Shown: piece by piece, positions 34,028-43,707 of the stretch
Layout: each line of letters opens with the position of its first letter
Position numbering within the stretch: position 1 is the stretch's first letter
Assembly: GCA_021373115.1 (NCBI GenBank)
Contig: JAJFTI010000027.1
Span: 59,705 to 123,704 of the forward strand
Reading direction: 5' to 3'
Length of the DNA: 64,000 bases
Source: Eubacteriales bacterium
GTDB lineage: Bacteria; Bacillota; Clostridia; Christensenellales; CAG-138
The notes under the pieces: model-generated
Seen by the model: the letters and a program-made list of their open reading frames with translations, nothing else
What the model was told of the DNA's origin: nothing
Databases searched by the model: none
Made by a program: the position numbers and the translations under genes

Positions 34028-34127
34028 GCGATTATAACACAAGATGTTTCCAATGGGAAGGATGGTTTTTCATTAACGCGATCGTAACACAAGGCGTTTC
34101 CCTTGGGAAACATGGTTTTCAATGAAA
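34028..34127. repeat. Tandem 50-bp duplication upstream of the QueG-like gene
   Basis: Two adjacent copies with exact 50-bp period (34028-34077, 34078-34127), 38 of 50 bases identical. The promoter-proximal copy has TATAAT on the minus strand; the other has TACGAT in the same place. Each contains a palindrome, perfect in the second copy (GTTTCCC-TT-GGGAAAC). Confidence 0.75.
34031..34059 (-). promoter_or_regulatory. Promoter of the QueG-like gene
   Basis: Minus strand TTCCCA (34054-34059), 17 nt, TGT-TATAAT extended -10 (34031-34036). It lies in the first unit of the 50-bp tandem repeat. Confidence 0.6.
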
Positions 34128-34135
34128 AGAACGGA

Positions 34136-34771
34136 TCACCCTTCCTTCTGCTGCTGAAGCATTTCTTTCGTCTTCATCAGCCGGGTCAGGTTCCCCCGCT
34201 CGTTCTCCTCCAGCTTCATCTGGATTCGGCGTATCGCTTCCGTAAACTGCGGAATCATAACGTATTCCAGCGCGTTGACCCGTCGTCTCGTCTTTTCAAT
34301 TTCATCCGCGAGCCTGCCGCAGGTTTTTTCGATTTCCGCCAGTTGAACAAGCAGCGGCAGAAGTTCCGCCAGCAGCTGCACCGAAAGATCCAGATCCGCG
34401 CTTGTCGTAGCAAACCCATACGGATATGTAAATCCTTCCTGCGCCTGAATGGCAATCTGCGGAACCTGAATGGAAAGCACATGCTGCGTTCCCGCGGTAA
34501 TCTCCGCCGCGCGCGCGGGATATAAAAGCGCCTCTTCAATCTCCGCGTTGCTCATGGAGGCGCGCGCCAGCACAAAACTCTTCATTGCGCGGGAGAGTTT
34601 TTCCTCCACTTCCGCGCGAAGCGACTGATTCTTTCTGGCGTATTCGATGAAGCGGCGAACGAGTTCGTCCCGCTTGTCCTTCATCATTTTATGCCCGCGA
34701 ACGGCAACCTTCTTCCGTTTCTTGAGGTTGCTCAGTTCCATGCGGGTCGGTTTTACCTGGATCGCGGCCAT
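34136..34771 (-). CDS. ntpD: V-type ATP synthase subunit D
   Basis: 211-residue central-stalk (rotor shaft) subunit of the V/A-type ATPase. N-terminal VKPTRMELSNLKKRKK and the C-terminal helix RRRVNALEYVMIPQ form the long antiparallel coiled coil typical of subunit D. It is the last gene of the nine-gene V-ATPase operon, 3 nt after ntpB. No terminator is recognisable in the 8 nt before the 50-bp tandem repeat, so transcripts may run into that region. Confidence 0.95.
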   Translation of the reverse strand: MAAIQVKPTRMELSNLKKRKKVAVRGHKMMKDKRDELVRRFIEYARKNQSLRAEVEEKLSRAMKSFVLARASMSNAEIEEALLYPARAAEITAGTQHVLSIQVPQIAIQAQEGFTYPYGFATTSADLDLSVQLLAELLPLLVQLAEIEKTCGRLADEIEKTRRRVNALEYVMIPQFTEAIRRIQMKLEENERGNLTRLMKTKEMLQQQKEG

Positions 34772-34774
34772 CGG

Positions 34775-36151
34775 CTACGCCTCCTTGGGGTAGTATTTTT
34801 CGATGAATGCGTCCTTAATGCGCTTCAGCTCGGATTTTGGCAGTATCCCGAGCAGTTTCCAGCCAAGATCCAGTGTTTCTTCAATGGTGCGGTTCGTATA
34901 GTACCCCTGGGACACATATTCCGCTTCAAACGCGTCCGAAAATTTTGCATAGAGCTTATCCGTATCGGAGAGCGCGGCGTCGCCCAGAATAACGGCGAGT
35001 TCCTTCGCGTCCTTTCCGCGCGAATACGCGGAAAAAAGCTGGTTCATCGTGTCCGCGTGGTCTTCGCGCGTCTTGCCCTTGCCGATGCCCTTATCCTTGA
35101 GCCGGGACAGCGAAGGCAGTACGTTGATTGGCGGCGTCAGCCCTTTTCGATACAGTTCGCGCGAAAGAATGATCTGTCCTTCCGTAATATAGCCGGTCAG
35201 ATCCGGAATCGGATGCGTCACGTCGTCCTCCGGCATGGAAAGGATCGGGATCATCGTGATGGAACCCGCGTTGCCGCGGATTCTGCCCGCGCGCTCATAC
35301 ATGCTCGCGAGGTCGGTATACAGATAGCCCGGATAACCGCGGCGCCCCGGCACTTCCTTGCGCGCGGCGGAGACTTCGCGCAGCGCTTCGGCATAATTCG
35401 TGATATCGGTGATAATGACGAGCACATGCATGCCCAGATCGTACGCCAAATATTCCGCGGCGGTAATTGCCATGCGCGGAGTTGCGATTCGCTCAATAGC
35501 GGGGTCGTTCGCAAGATTGATGAACGTTACCGTCTTCTCAATCGCGCCGGTTCTGCGAAAATCCTCGATAAAGAAATCCGCCTCTTCAAATGTGATGCCA
35601 ACTGCTGCAAACACGACGGCGAACTTTTCATCCGAACCCAGCACTTTCGCCTGCCTCGCAATCTGCGCAGCGAGGTTTGCATGCGGAAGCCCTGAACCGG
35701 AGAACACCGGCAGCTTCTGGCCGCGAACGAGCGTGTTAAGCCCGTCGATCGCAGAGATCCCCGTTTGAATGAACTCTCTGGGGTAGTCGCGCGCGGTTGG
35801 GTTCATCGGCGTGCCATTGATATCCATGTGCTTTTCCGGAATCAGCGCGGGTCCGTTGTCAATGGGCTTACCCATTCCGTCAAAGATGCGGCCGAGCATA
35901 TCCACGGCAACATCTAATTCGATGGATCGTCCGAGAAAACGCGCTTTCGAAGTGCTGATACGCAACCCCTGCGACCCTTCGAAAAGCTGAAGCAGAGCCT
36001 TGTCGCGGTCGATTTCGAGCACACGCCCGCGGCGAATCGTTCCGTCCGCCTGCTCAATTTCAACCAGTTCATCGTATTTAACGCCGGATACCTGCTCAAC
36101 GAGCATCAGTGGGCCGACAACTTCCTGTATCGTTCGATATTCCTTACGCAT
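34775..36151 (-). CDS. ntpB: V-type ATP synthase subunit B
   Basis: 458-residue non-catalytic nucleotide-binding subunit of the V1 head (A3B3). The normal Walker A is replaced by [15 protein letters not shown], as expected for [24 protein letters not shown] and [19 protein letters not shown] are strongly conserved. Its ATG lies inside the end of ntpA (8-nt overlap), implying coupled translation. Full length. Confidence 0.97.
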   Translation of the reverse strand: MRKEYRTIQEVVGPLMLVEQVSGVKYDELVEIEQADGTIRRGRVLEIDRDKALLQLFEGSQGLRISTSKARFLGRSIELDVAVDMLGRIFDGMGKPIDNGPALIPEKHMDINGTPMNPTARDYPREFIQTGISAIDGLNTLVRGQKLPVFSGSGLPHANLAAQIARQAKVLGSDEKFAVVFAAVGITFEEADFFIEDFRRTGAIEKTVTFINLANDPAIERIATPRMAITAAEYLAYDLGMHVLVIITDITNYAEALREVSAARKEVPGRRGYPGYLYTDLASMYERAGRIRGNAGSITMIPILSMPEDDVTHPIPDLTGYITEGQIILSRELYRKGLTPPINVLPSLSRLKDKGIGKGKTREDHADTMNQLFSAYSRGKDAKELAVILGDAALSDTDKLYAKFSDAFEAEYVSQGYYTNRTIEETLDLGWKLLGILPKSELKRIKDAFIEKYYPKEA

Positions 36152-37913
36152 GTGCTTCGCCTCCCTCCGTCAGCGCGCGAATCTGCTCGTTCATCTGCCG
36201 CAGAATCTCTTCGCATTTCGTTTCGATTTCACTCTCCGGCACATACTTCATTCGCCCGATCTGTTCGCGTACGGTCAGGCTCACAAGCTTGCTGAACGGA
36301 GCGTCTTCCTGCAAGGCCGTAAGGCTCTTATCGTAGAACGTGAGGATCGTTTTCAGCATCAAGTGCTGCTTCTTCGGTGAGGTATACGTATCTACCTCAT
36401 GATATGCATTCTGGTGCAGATAGTCCTCGCGAATCGAACGCGTACACTCCAGCGTCAGCCGGTCATGATAGGACAGCGCGTCGATACCAACCAGACGGAC
36501 GATTTCATCGAGTTCGCTTTCCTCCTGCAGCAGCGCCATGGTCTTTTGCACCAACGCCGACCAGTCGCTCGCAACGTTTTGATTGAACCAGACGTTCAGT
36601 CGGTCGAGATAGAGCGAATAGCTCTGCAGCCAGTCGATTGCCGGAAAATGGCGCGCGTAAGCTAATTTGCTGGAAAGCCCCCAGAAAACCTTCACGATGC
36701 GGAGCGTCGCCTGTGATACCGGTTCGGAAATATCGCCGCCCGGAGGGGAAACCGCGCCGATGGCGGAAACCGCGCCTTCGCGCCTTTCCGAGCCCAGCGC
36801 GCGCACCGAACCCGCGCGTTCGTAGAACTCCGCAAGGCGGCTGGAGAGATACGCGGGATATCCCTCTTCGCCCGGCATTTCTTCGAGCCGGCCACTCATT
36901 TCGCGCAGCGCTTCCGCCCAGCGAGAGGTGGAATCGGCCATGATAGCAACCTTATAACCCATGTCGCGGAAATATTCCGCAATCGTGATACCCGTGTAAA
37001 TGGAAGCCTCGCGCGCGGCCACCGGCATATCGGATGTATTGGCAATTAAAACCGTCCGCTTCATGAGTGAAAGACCGGTGCGCGGGTCTTTAAGCTCCGG
37101 GAACTCCATCAGCACGTCCGTCATTTCGTTTCCGCGCTCGCCGCAACCTACGTAAACGATAATATCCGCATCCGCCCATTTGGCAAGCTGATGCTGAACA
37201 ACCGTTTTTCCGCTGCCAAACGGGCCGGGAACCGCCGCCGTGCCGCCTTTTGCGACCGGAAACAGCGTATCGATGACGCGCTGCCCGGTAATCATCGGCT
37301 CCTTGGGCGATATCTTCTCCGCATAGGGGCGGCCCTTTCGAACCGGCCACTTCTGCAGCATTGGCAATTCGACAACGCCGTTTTCCGTTTCCAGTTTCGC
37401 AATCGGCGTAACGATATTCGCATCACCCTCAAAAATCCAGGTGAGTTTTCCGGATACGTTCGGCGGAACCAGAATCCGGTGTAAAACCGCTTCCGTTTCC
37501 TGAACGGTGCCCAGCACGTCGCCGCCGGACAGCGAATCGCCAGCCTTCGCGACAGGCGTAAATTTCCAGATTTTCGTATGATCCAGCGAATCCAGCATGA
37601 TACCGCGCGTAATGCGGTCTCCCGCCCGCTCGCGGATCACGTTCAGCGGACGCTGGATTCCGTCAAAAATCGATTCAATCAGTCCCGGAGCGAGCTCGAC
37701 CGAAAGCGGCGCGCCTGTGGTTTCAACGGGCTCGCCGGGGCCGATTCCGCCCGTTTCTTCATACACCTGAATGGACGCCTTATCGCCGCGAAGTTCGATT
37801 ACCTCGCCGATCAAATGCTTTTCGGATACGCGAACAACGTCGTACATCTGCACATCCGCCATTCCGCCGGCTACGATGAGCGGCCCCGAGACTTTGATGA
37901 TCGTTCCTTGCAT
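36144..37913 (-). CDS. ntpA: V-type ATP synthase catalytic subunit A
   Basis: 589-residue catalytic subunit of the V1 head, hydrolysing or making ATP. The Walker [18 protein letters not shown] (about 234-250) is intact, as are [13 protein letters not shown] and [17 protein letters not shown]. The family-specific non-homologous insert (about 110-190, [18 protein letters not shown]) distinguishes it from F-type beta. It follows ntpF by 65 nt with an AAAGGG site and overlaps ntpB. Confidence 0.97.
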   Translation of the reverse strand: MQGTIIKVSGPLIVAGGMADVQMYDVVRVSEKHLIGEVIELRGDKASIQVYEETGGIGPGEPVETTGAPLSVELAPGLIESIFDGIQRPLNVIRERAGDRITRGIMLDSLDHTKIWKFTPVAKAGDSLSGGDVLGTVQETEAVLHRILVPPNVSGKLTWIFEGDANIVTPIAKLETENGVVELPMLQKWPVRKGRPYAEKISPKEPMITGQRVIDTLFPVAKGGTAAVPGPFGSGKTVVQHQLAKWADADIIVYVGCGERGNEMTDVLMEFPELKDPRTGLSLMKRTVLIANTSDMPVAAREASIYTGITIAEYFRDMGYKVAIMADSTSRWAEALREMSGRLEEMPGEEGYPAYLSSRLAEFYERAGSVRALGSERREGAVSAIGAVSPPGGDISEPVSQATLRIVKVFWGLSSKLAYARHFPAIDWLQSYSLYLDRLNVWFNQNVASDWSALVQKTMALLQEESELDEIVRLVGIDALSYHDRLTLECTRSIREDYLHQNAYHEVDTYTSPKKQHLMLKTILTFYDKSLTALQEDAPFSKLVSLTVREQIGRMKYVPESEIETKCEEILRQMNEQIRALTEGGEAHA

Positions 37914-37978
37914 GTTGTTTGCCCTTTCGTAATCGTTCTATCAAAAAACCGCCGGACGAAGCGTTTCATTCCGCTACG

Positions 37979-38317
37979 TCAGCGTGATTTTCCCGTTTCA
38001 TTTTTGCTGGCCAGAATATCCATGCCAACCGCCTTTTCAACATTTTGCCGCAGCTTCTTTTCGCCCAGTCCCTGTGACCCCTGGTTATCCGGAATCGGTA
38101 TGATCGCCGGATATGGCTGCCCCTCGTACTCCGCGATTGTTTCCGCACACGCCGGATACAACTTTTCAGTCACAAATACGGCGGCATACCCCTCGCGCGC
38201 GAGACGGTGCAGCGTACGGTTTGCCCGTTCGCCGTCATCCTCAAAAAATACGTCAAGGCCCACCGCCTGAAAGAGCAGGACGGAATCACGATCGCCAATT
38301 ACGCCGATTTTAGCCAT
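37979..38317 (-). CDS. ntpF: V-type ATP synthase subunit F
   Basis: 112-residue central-stalk subunit (called G in Enterococcus) that joins the D rotor. KIGVIGDRDSVLLFQAVG at the start and the AVFVTEKLYP segment fit the family; the C-terminal tail is a few residues longer than usual and rich in Lys. The ATG overlaps the ntpC stop by 8 nt. Located, as expected, between C and A. Confidence 0.93.
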   Translation of the reverse strand: MAKIGVIGDRDSVLLFQAVGLDVFFEDDGERANRTLHRLAREGYAAVFVTEKLYPACAETIAEYEGQPYPAIIPIPDNQGSQGLGEKKLRQNVEKAVGMDILASKNETGKSR

Positions 38318-39299
38318 AGAGTTCCCTCAGCCTTTCCGGAATCACGGCGTCGTCCAGCCCGTTTCGCTTGACCGTAACGATCAGGCGTACGGCTTTCGCC
38401 TCACGATCCCGTGCAAGATAATACCCGATCACAGGGAATATGGTCATCACGTCGTGTCTGCGATCGTTGACCAGCGAGAGCAGATAATCGTCGCGCGATT
38501 TCTCCAGCACTGCGATATTTCCTGTAGCGAGCATTCCCGAAAGCCCCTCCAGCAGCGCCTGCTTCGCAACACTTCCGGAGAGCGCTTTGGTCAGCGATTC
38601 GGCGGAGAGTTCGTATGCTTCGACCAGCGCCTCGCGCCGTACTCCGGCGGAAGGCAGAAGTACGTCTTTCAGATCCTCTTTTTGCGCGCCCATAGCCCGC
38701 ATACGGAGAAATGTAATTACATTGTCAAAATCGCAGAGCGCGGAAAAATACTGAATCGCAAACGGTTCTTTGCTGCGATTTACCACTTCAAGGCAATGCG
38801 CGCGATATCCGTAGTCCAGGAGGATGCTAACCATCTGCGGAATCGGCTGAATTCGCAGTTTCGCCTCCAGCGCGTTTAGCGACAACGCCAGTTCCGCGGG
38901 CAGCGCTTCATAATTCATCTGGGCAACCATTGCGCTCAGTTGCTCCCGCGTAAAAAGACCGCCCTCCAGAAAGACCGTCCCGCTGATTCCCATCAGCCGG
39001 GCTTTGATCAGCACCTTCAAATTCTGAACATCCGTTGCAAGCAAGAACAAGTCGGTCAATTCCGGCTTGGGCGAAAGTTCCTTTATCGTTTCCGCCGTTT
39101 GTCTGCGCACCGTTTCCGTCATACGCTCCACGTCTTCGCTTGTTCCATCCGGCAGACTGCCGTATTTTGCGTCGGTAAGCTGGCGCATAACGTCTTCCAG
39201 ACTGCCTTCCGCCATACGCCGGACGGTCTCTTTGCCAAAGAGCGACTTTTCGAGCGCGCTGATGCGCGCGCAAGCATAAGCATAACTTGGCTGTGGCAT
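38310..39299 (-). CDS. ntpC: V-type ATP synthase subunit C
   Basis: 329-residue funnel-shaped subunit (eukaryotic d homologue) that couples the membrane c-ring to the DF shaft. YAYACARISALEKSLFGKETVRRM at the start and VQNLKVLIKARL are typical. All-helical with the usual three-fold internal arrangement. GGAGGG lies before the ATG. It sits between E and F in the operon. Sequence divergence in this subunit is normal; position and length support it. Confidence 0.92.
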   Translation of the reverse strand: MPQPSYAYACARISALEKSLFGKETVRRMAEGSLEDVMRQLTDAKYGSLPDGTSEDVERMTETVRRQTAETIKELSPKPELTDLFLLATDVQNLKVLIKARLMGISGTVFLEGGLFTREQLSAMVAQMNYEALPAELALSLNALEAKLRIQPIPQMVSILLDYGYRAHCLEVVNRSKEPFAIQYFSALCDFDNVITFLRMRAMGAQKEDLKDVLLPSAGVRREALVEAYELSAESLTKALSGSVAKQALLEGLSGMLATGNIAVLEKSRDDYLLSLVNDRRHDVMTIFPVIGYYLARDREAKAVRLIVTVKRNGLDDAVIPERLRELYG

Positions 39300-39315
39300 G
39301 AAACCCTCCTTTCGA

Positions 39316-39900
39316 TTAGTCGAACAGCAGTTTTGCGACGTTTGTCTCTTCCCTGCCGCGCAGTTCTTTCAAAAGCGACAGAAACGAGCAATCCTTTTCA
39401 AACCCGTTTGCAAGAATCAGAAACCCGCCGTCAAACGAAGCGTTCTCTTTGGAGAGCGTCAGCTTCTTTTCCGGCATGGTTGCCAGAATTGTTTCGATGA
39501 GCTTACGATCCGCCGCCGATGGAACGATGGTTTCGCCCTCTTCCGTTTCCGCGCGAAGCAGATTCTCGCAGATTCGCTTTCGCCGCTCTCCATTTAGCGA
39601 AAGCAGCGTTTCATATGCGCCGGAAAAAGCGCGATCAATCACACCGCGTTTTTTCGCCAGCGCGCTCTTGCGACCGTCCAGTGCGGCGCGCGTTTGGAAC
39701 CCGCTGATCAGGGCGGCCTTTGCAAACTCCCGCGCTGCGGTAAGCTCCGCGCGTTTCTTCGCGACGGCTTTTTCGCTTTCCATCAGAATACCGCGTACGA
39801 CGTTTGCGGTCTCTTCGTTTATCTTTTGCGCTTCCGCCTCCGCGTCGCTTACGATGCGTTCGGCCAGCTTATTCGTTCCGGAAATGGAAATGGTTGCCAT
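39316..39900 (-). CDS. ntpE: V-type ATP synthase subunit E
   Basis: 194-residue peripheral-stalk subunit that pairs with the small H/G-like subunit. The N-terminal ~90 residues are an Ala/Glu/Lys-rich helix (KLAERIVSDAEAEAQKINEE), and the C-terminal half is a globular cap. The ATG at 39900 has AAGGAG 7 nt upstream; a longer frame overlapping the K gene is rejected. Sequence is weakly conserved across the family, so the call rests on pattern and gene order (K-E-C). Confidence 0.88.
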   Translation of the reverse strand: MATISISGTNKLAERIVSDAEAEAQKINEETANVVRGILMESEKAVAKKRAELTAAREFAKAALISGFQTRAALDGRKSALAKKRGVIDRAFSGAYETLLSLNGERRKRICENLLRAETEEGETIVPSAADRKLIETILATMPEKKLTLSKENASFDGGFLILANGFEKDCSFLSLLKELRGREETNVAKLLFD

Positions 39901-39932
39901 TGGCAGCTCCTTATCGTTCGAAGTATTCCCTC

Positions 39933-40415
39933 TTAACCGATTTTTACGCCATTCACAAGCAGGAAGGAGATCAGCAGAGACAAAACCGCGTAGGTCTCCA
40001 CCATAACCGTCATCAGCATCGCTTTGCCAAATTCTTCCGGCTTTTTTGCTACCAAATTGATCCCGGAAACCGCGACCTTGCCCTGCGCAATGGCAGAAAG
40101 CCAGCCGCCAAAGGCCGCGGGACAAGCAGCGAACAGCAGGTTTAATCCGTTGGTAACCGTCACCGCCTGCGCCGCTCCGCCAAGCAGACCCGCTTTGGTT
40201 GCGATAACAAAGGCGATCAGCAACCCGTAAATACCCTGCGTACCCGGCAAAAGCTGCAGCAGCAGGCAGGAACCAAAACGATCCGGATCTTCCGAAACAA
40301 CACCGGCAGCCGCCTGCCCGGCCATTCCAACGCCGATTGCGCTCCCCACGCCGGCCATCGCCGCCGAGAGAACTGCGGCAGCCGCCGCAAGAACAATACC
40401 CCAATTGATATCCAT
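39933..40415 (-). CDS. ntpK: V-type ATP synthase subunit K (Na+-binding rotor ring)
   Basis: 160-residue proteolipid with four TM helices (two fused hairpins). The ion-binding residues known from Enterococcus NtpK can be matched: Leu56, Thr59 and Gln60 in LLPGTQGIYG, Gln111 in AIAQGK, and Glu140 in MVETYAVL; Tyr63 is also present. This is the sodium signature, so the enzyme probably moves Na+ instead of H+. AAGGAGG lies before the ATG. One carboxylate per four helices is the normal V-type arrangement. Confidence 0.95.
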   Translation of the reverse strand: MDINWGIVLAAAAAVLSAAMAGVGSAIGVGMAGQAAAGVVSEDPDRFGSCLLLQLLPGTQGIYGLLIAFVIATKAGLLGGAAQAVTVTNGLNLLFAACPAAFGGWLSAIAQGKVAVSGINLVAKKPEEFGKAMLMTVMVETYAVLSLLISFLLVNGVKIG

Positions 40416-40450
40416 GGAAACATTCCTCCTTACTAATATATCAAGCGGAT

Positions 40451-42400
40451 TTAATCGTGAACGGGCGATGGTTCGTCCGTGATACGAACATGCTTTGTCC
40501 GATAGCCGAGCGGACGAAACGCCCGGCCGCCCGCCTCGTAGAACTTGCCGAAAAACTCAACGTATTGGAGCCTGGCTGTATGCACAAACGCGCCAAGCGT
40601 ATTGATCGCCAGGCCGAAGGCATGCAGGCAAACGAGCAGCGCGCAGGCAATCGCCGTGCCGAGTATTTTCAAAATGATGTTTGGCGACGTCATCAGCATA
40701 CTGCAAAGATCGTTGAAAACGGTCGCAATAACGCCGGTTGCAACGCCAAGCGCAAACAGCCGCGAGTAAGACAGAATATCCGAAAGGTAGCCGGAAATCT
40801 GATAAAGTTCAAAGAGTCCCTGCGCCGTTCTGCCAACGGGATTTTTTGACTCTCTGCCTTTGAAAAGCAACAGGATCGCCGCACCAAGGATCGCCATATA
40901 ACTGCCAAATTTCCCAACGAACGCGGGAATGCCCGCCACGGCGGAACTAATCCCGAAAACGACGAGCCCTACGAGGACAAACACCCAGGATAGCGTATCA
41001 TAAACTGCCGTTTTCCAATCACCTCGTGAAAATGCCATCTTCATCTTGAGAAACAGACCGAACAAAATATGCAGCAACCCTAATCCAAAGCATATTATCA
41101 GCATGCCAATCGGATCTGTCATAGGATCGAGTATCAACGGAAAACGATCAACCGTGCCAAAAAGAACGTCAAAATCCATTCCGAAAAACGTTCCTATCAA
41201 AACACCCCAAGCGACGGTAGATAGACCGCCCCAGAAGAGTACGCGCGCAAAACCTGCCGTTCCGCCGCTAGGTTTTTTTAGTTTGATAAACAAGGCGCAT
41301 AGAATTGAAAGCACCAGCCCATATCCCGTGTCGCTCAGCATCATTCCAAAGAGCAATACGTAAAAAGGCGTCATATACGGCGTTGCGTCGATTCCCTTCG
41401 GATCCGGTCGCGAATAGAGGTTTGTCACCTGTTCAAAAGACGTGGCGAACTTGTTGTTTTCCACATAGGAAGGCGGAACTTCTCCTTCTTCCGGATCGCG
41501 TACATCCAGAAAGAACGCGTCCGTAATCGAGCGCACCGCCCGCTCGACCATGGCTTGCCGGTCCGCCGGGATCCAACCTTCCAGCTGAAACGTAGCGTTC
41601 GTCCGCGCGAGTTCTGCCGCGGCAGCCGCGCGATCCCGTTTGATCACCGCTGCGTCGAACGCTCCTTCCATCAAAGATGCGCGGGTGCCGGCTTCGTCCG
41701 CGAGAACTGCTTCAAGTTCAACTTTCTTCGCGGTCAGCGTTCTATTCCGCTCGCCAAGCTCCTGCATCGCCTGCTGCGGCGTTCCTTCGAGTTTGGGGAA
41801 TACATAGTCGGTCCAGTTCAGCGATTTTAAGAAGTTCTGAATCGGTTTGACCTCTTCCACCGGGCAGGCGACAATACACGCGCGAAACAAACCTTCGTTA
41901 AAAAGCTGATATTCCGCCGTCTCCGCGATTGCTTCCAGCTTTTCAACGTCCTGTGCGGCAATGATTCCGGTGAAATATTTCACGCTTTTTACGGCAGAAA
42001 AACGCTGCATATCCGCCGGAAAATTCTCCCAGGGGCGCAATGCAACGATCGTATTCTCGTTTTTTTCAATTTCCGATTTGGTGATAGCCAGTTCGTGTGA
42101 AATTGATTCCAGCCGTTCTGAAAAGGAAACCGCCTCCGGTAAAAGAAGGTCGATCTCCTCCGCGCGCATTTCGGGCGCCGTGCTGAACAATCCGCGTTTT
42201 TCGGCATACGGATGCAGCGTTACCAGCGCGTCCTTCAGTTTCTGAACGCGAGATTCGGCCCGGTCCAGCGCAAATGCGTCCGTTGCTTCTGCTCCGTTTT
42301 TTAAGACTTCAACGCACTGTGTAGCCTGCAATGTTTTCAGTATGGCTTCCTCGTCGTCTTTATGCGCAACGAGCGTGATTCGCTTCATTGGTATGATCAT
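40451..42400 (-). CDS. ntpI: V-type ATP synthase subunit I
   Basis: 649-residue membrane stator (a-subunit homologue) that forms the ion path against the K ring. The N-terminal ~320 residues are a cytoplasmic hairpin with coiled coils; the C-terminal half holds about eight TM helices (GMMLSDTGYGLVLSI is the typical first-helix signature, then SYSRLFALGVATG). AAGGTCG lies before the ATG. It follows the small stalk gene by 72 nt, in which I see no gene. Confidence 0.94.
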   Translation of the reverse strand: MIIPMKRITLVAHKDDEEAILKTLQATQCVEVLKNGAEATDAFALDRAESRVQKLKDALVTLHPYAEKRGLFSTAPEMRAEEIDLLLPEAVSFSERLESISHELAITKSEIEKNENTIVALRPWENFPADMQRFSAVKSVKYFTGIIAAQDVEKLEAIAETAEYQLFNEGLFRACIVACPVEEVKPIQNFLKSLNWTDYVFPKLEGTPQQAMQELGERNRTLTAKKVELEAVLADEAGTRASLMEGAFDAAVIKRDRAAAAAELARTNATFQLEGWIPADRQAMVERAVRSITDAFFLDVRDPEEGEVPPSYVENNKFATSFEQVTNLYSRPDPKGIDATPYMTPFYVLLFGMMLSDTGYGLVLSILCALFIKLKKPSGGTAGFARVLFWGGLSTVAWGVLIGTFFGMDFDVLFGTVDRFPLILDPMTDPIGMLIICFGLGLLHILFGLFLKMKMAFSRGDWKTAVYDTLSWVFVLVGLVVFGISSAVAGIPAFVGKFGSYMAILGAAILLLFKGRESKNPVGRTAQGLFELYQISGYLSDILSYSRLFALGVATGVIATVFNDLCSMLMTSPNIILKILGTAIACALLVCLHAFGLAINTLGAFVHTARLQYVEFFGKFYEAGGRAFRPLGYRTKHVRITDEPSPVHD

Positions 42401-42472
42401 TCGACCTTAAGCACCTTTACCTGCGTATTTTCGATATAAATTCCGTACTTCGCATCAAAAGTAACGAAACAA

Positions 42473-42787
42473 TCAAGCGGATTGACCCGCCTTTTCAACA
42501 AGGTATGCAACCGCACGATCCATCCTGGCGGCGGCAAGCGCACAGCATTTTTCCGCCTCGCGTTCCATTTCACCCAGCGTAACCTGAGCAGCTTCTTCGC
42601 CCCGAATCCTCGCCGCCTCCAGATCACGTTCGGTGATGGCGTGTTCTGCCGCGGCTAAATCAAGCAGAGCCTGCTCTGCCTGCCCGCGGGCATTCGCCGT
42701 TTGTTCACGCGCCTGCATCAGCGCTTCCTGGCGAATTTTCTCCGCTTCCTCTTCCGCGGCCGCTATTTCATCGATGATCGATCGCAT
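42473..42787 (-). CDS. ntpH: V-type ATPase small peripheral-stalk subunit (H/G-like)
   Basis: 104-residue all-helical protein, Ala/Glu/Arg-rich throughout, matching the length and position of the peripheral-stalk subunit called H in archaea/Clostridia and F in the Enterococcus ntp operon. It should pair with ntpE. It starts IIDEIAAAEEEAEKIRQEA, and Cys81/Cys82 are unusual for the family. CGGAGG lies before the ATG. It is the first gene of the operon, after a leader of about 120 nt. Confidence 0.85.
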   Translation of the reverse strand: MRSIIDEIAAAEEEAEKIRQEALMQAREQTANARGQAEQALLDLAAAEHAITERDLEAARIRGEEAAQVTLGEMEREAEKCCALAAARMDRAVAYLVEKAGQSA

Positions 42788-42914
42788 GGTAAGCCTCCGT
42801 AATCGTACGATTCATATTTCCTTGATACGACAAAAGATTGTCGCCGCCGCAAGTGCGACTGTGGCTGAGCTTCAGCGTTTCGGCTGAACGATGTTTCTCT
42901 TGATTCCGAATTCC

Positions 42915-42923
42915 ATTTTAACA
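42915..42923 (-). promoter_or_regulatory. Extended -10 promoter of the V-ATPase operon
   Basis: Minus strand TGT-TAAAAT (TAAAAT at 42915-42920), no good -35. The leader of about 120 nt contains two small hairpins (GCTGA/TCAGC and GTCGC/GCGAC) of unknown role. It lies directly downstream of the upp terminator. Confidence 0.5.
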
Positions 42924-42931
42924 CAGAACAG

Positions 42932-42984
42932 AGAGAAAAGCAGGGAATCCGATCACAGAATTTTACTGTATCGATTTTCCCTGC
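42932..42984 (-). terminator. Terminator after upp
   Basis: Long stem with arms GCAGGGAA / TTCCCTGC plus inner pairs, followed on the minus strand by TTTTCTCTCT. Confidence 0.8.
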
Positions 42985-42996
42985 CCAACCACTCGC

Positions 42997-43626
42997 TTAC
43001 TTCGTTCCGAAAAGGCGGTCTCCCGCATCGCCAAGGCCGGGAACAATATAGCCGTGGCTGTTCAGCTTTTCGTCGATATGCGCAACGTAGATATCCACAT
43101 CCGGATGCGCTTTCTGCATGGCTTCAATCCCTTCCGGCGCGGCAATTAAACTTACGAAGCGAATGCTGGTTACGCCCGCATCCTTCACGATTTTAATCGC
43201 TTCAATACCGGAATTCCCCGTTGCCAGCATCGGATCTACAATAATGGTCTCCCGCTCGGCAACATCCTGCGGCAGCTTACAGTAATATCCGGTAGGCATC
43301 AGCGTGTCCGGATTGCGATAAAGGCCGATATGACCCACCTTGGCGTTCGGAATCAGGCTCATAATGCCGTCCGCCATACCAAGCCCCGCGCGCAGAATCG
43401 GGATCACCGCAATCTTTTCGTTCGACAGCGTCTGAACTTTTGTTTTGCAGATCGGGGTTTCAATCTCAATTTCCTTGAGCTCGAGGTCGCGCGTGACTTC
43501 ATAGGCCATGAGCATCGCAAGCTCGTAAACAAGTTCGCGGAATGCTTTGCAGCCGGTGTCCTTATCGCGCAGCAATGATAATTTGTGCTGAACGAGCGGA
43601 TGATCGATGGTGATTACTCTGGACAT
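42997..43626 (-). CDS. upp: Uracil phosphoribosyltransferase
   Basis: 209-residue pyrimidine salvage enzyme, uracil plus PRPP to UMP. The PRPP loop is [10 protein letters not shown], with the uracil-binding tail [16 protein letters not shown] near the end. ILRAGLGM and the N-terminal [14 protein letters not shown] are conserved. GAAGGAGG lies before the ATG. It ends the rho-to-upp gene group and has a strong terminator. Length is standard. Confidence 0.97.
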   Translation of the reverse strand: MSRVITIDHPLVQHKLSLLRDKDTGCKAFRELVYELAMLMAYEVTRDLELKEIEIETPICKTKVQTLSNEKIAVIPILRAGLGMADGIMSLIPNAKVGHIGLYRNPDTLMPTGYYCKLPQDVAERETIIVDPMLATGNSGIEAIKIVKDAGVTSIRFVSLIAAPEGIEAMQKAHPDVDIYVAHIDEKLNSHGYIVPGLGDAGDRLFGTK

Positions 43627-43707
43627 AATGAGCCTCCTTCAAAATATTCGGAATGTAGTGGTTAAGGCGCTCCCTTTTAGCAGCGGTTTTTGATGGAACG
43701 AATCTGC

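Noticed and set aside
42397..42627. Small minus-strand open frame overlapping the start of the V-ATPase operon
   Set aside because: It is out of frame with, and overlaps, ntpH, has no ribosome site and is Arg-rich in the manner of shadow frames; the 72-nt gap before ntpI shows no gene.
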